Shown here: positions 63,942 to 64,000 of the stretch, piece by piece | Layout of the letters: each line of letters opens with the position of its first letter | How positions within the stretch are numbered: the stretch's first letter is position 1 | Assembly (NCBI GenBank): GCA_002457135.1 | Contig: NTKX01000001.1 | Location: 1 to 64,000, forward strand | Direction of reading: 5' to 3' | Length of the DNA stretch: 64,000 bases | DNA from: SAR116 cluster bacterium MED-G04 | GTDB lineage: Bacteria; Pseudomonadota; Alphaproteobacteria; Puniceispirillales; UBA1172 | Notes under the pieces: generated by a model | What the model saw: the letters and a program-made list of their open reading frames with translations, nothing else | The model's database searches: none | Told to the model about the DNA's origin: nothing | Made by a program: the position numbers and the translations under genes

Positions 63942-64000
63942 ATGGCAACAATTCCCATCAACGGTTATGAGCTGTCCTACACTTTCAACGGTGTTTCCAG
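63942..64000 (+). CDS. Possible alpha/beta hydrolase, N-terminus only
   Basis: An ATG at 63942 opens a frame to the window edge reading MATIPINGYELSYTFNGVS. The pattern resembles the first beta strands of alpha/beta-fold hydrolases (the usual start is a short strand, NG, then a Y/E-rich strand). Too short for certainty. Confidence 0.45.
   Translation, partial: MATIPINGYELSYTFNGVS

Overview
The window comes from an alphaproteobacterium, probably a marine heterotroph of the Rhodospirillales/SAR116 type. Evidence for the class: a TrcR/DUF1013 regulator, a DUF1192 protein, COQ9, a UPF0262 protein and the alphaproteobacterial gene order murA - DUF2948 - hisG - hisD - UPF0262 - low-molecular-weight phosphatase - infA - maf - RNase E/G - yacG - tRNA-Phe. 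Evidence for a marine sulfur-cycling lifestyle: a DmdA homologue, a methanethiol oxidase (SBP56/MtoX) and a type II sulfide:quinone reductase. Most of the window is GC-rich and closely packed; no phage, transposase or CRISPR was seen.

Layout. 0-1.4 kb: the end of a low-complexity acidic protein and a frameshifted type IV prepilin fused to a C-type-lectin-like domain. 1.5-9.6 kb: MFS transporter plus L-2-hydroxyglutarate oxidase-like flavoprotein, thiolase, a giant fused indolepyruvate ferredoxin oxidoreductase, and a periplasmic FKBP-rhodanese fusion. 9.6-32.9 kb: core metabolism and housekeeping (tRNA-Arg, hydroxyacid dehydrogenase, PepF, UbiB-like kinase, PntAB, S21, COQ9, MetA, PurEK, PrpE, TrcR, 3-hydroxybutyrate dehydrogenase, YgfZ, glutamate dehydrogenase, tRNA-Thr, a disulfide reductase and a TVP38 membrane protein). 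33.2-40.8 kb: the conserved murA-to-yacG block ending in tRNA-Phe.

40.8-47.5 kb: a five-gene peptide-type ABC transporter operon, visibly less GC-rich than its surroundings. It is bracketed by the 3' end of tRNA-Phe and an exact 16-nt copy of that 3' end, which is the footprint of an islet inserted at a tRNA gene. 47.6-53.1 kb: a probable catabolic operon (FMN hydroxyacid oxidase, ThDP enzyme, transthyretin-like protein, DmdA homologue) divergent from a LysR regulator, with two dyad operators between them. 53.1-59.6 kb: an S51 peptidase and a second peptide ABC transporter whose two ATPases are fused. 59.6-63.7 kb: methanethiol oxidase, [2Fe-2S] ferredoxin and DUF2182 membrane protein, divergent from a sulfide:quinone reductase. 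The window closes in the first codons of a possible alpha/beta hydrolase.

How it may fit together. The DmdA homologue could demethylate a sulfonium compound, sulfur ending up as methanethiol. MtoX would turn methanethiol into formaldehyde, peroxide and sulfide, and SQR would feed the sulfide electrons to quinone. This chain is inferred from family knowledge and proximity. A second theme is a set of short tandem duplications (12-25 bp, mostly in frame) that keep appearing at or just after stop codons.
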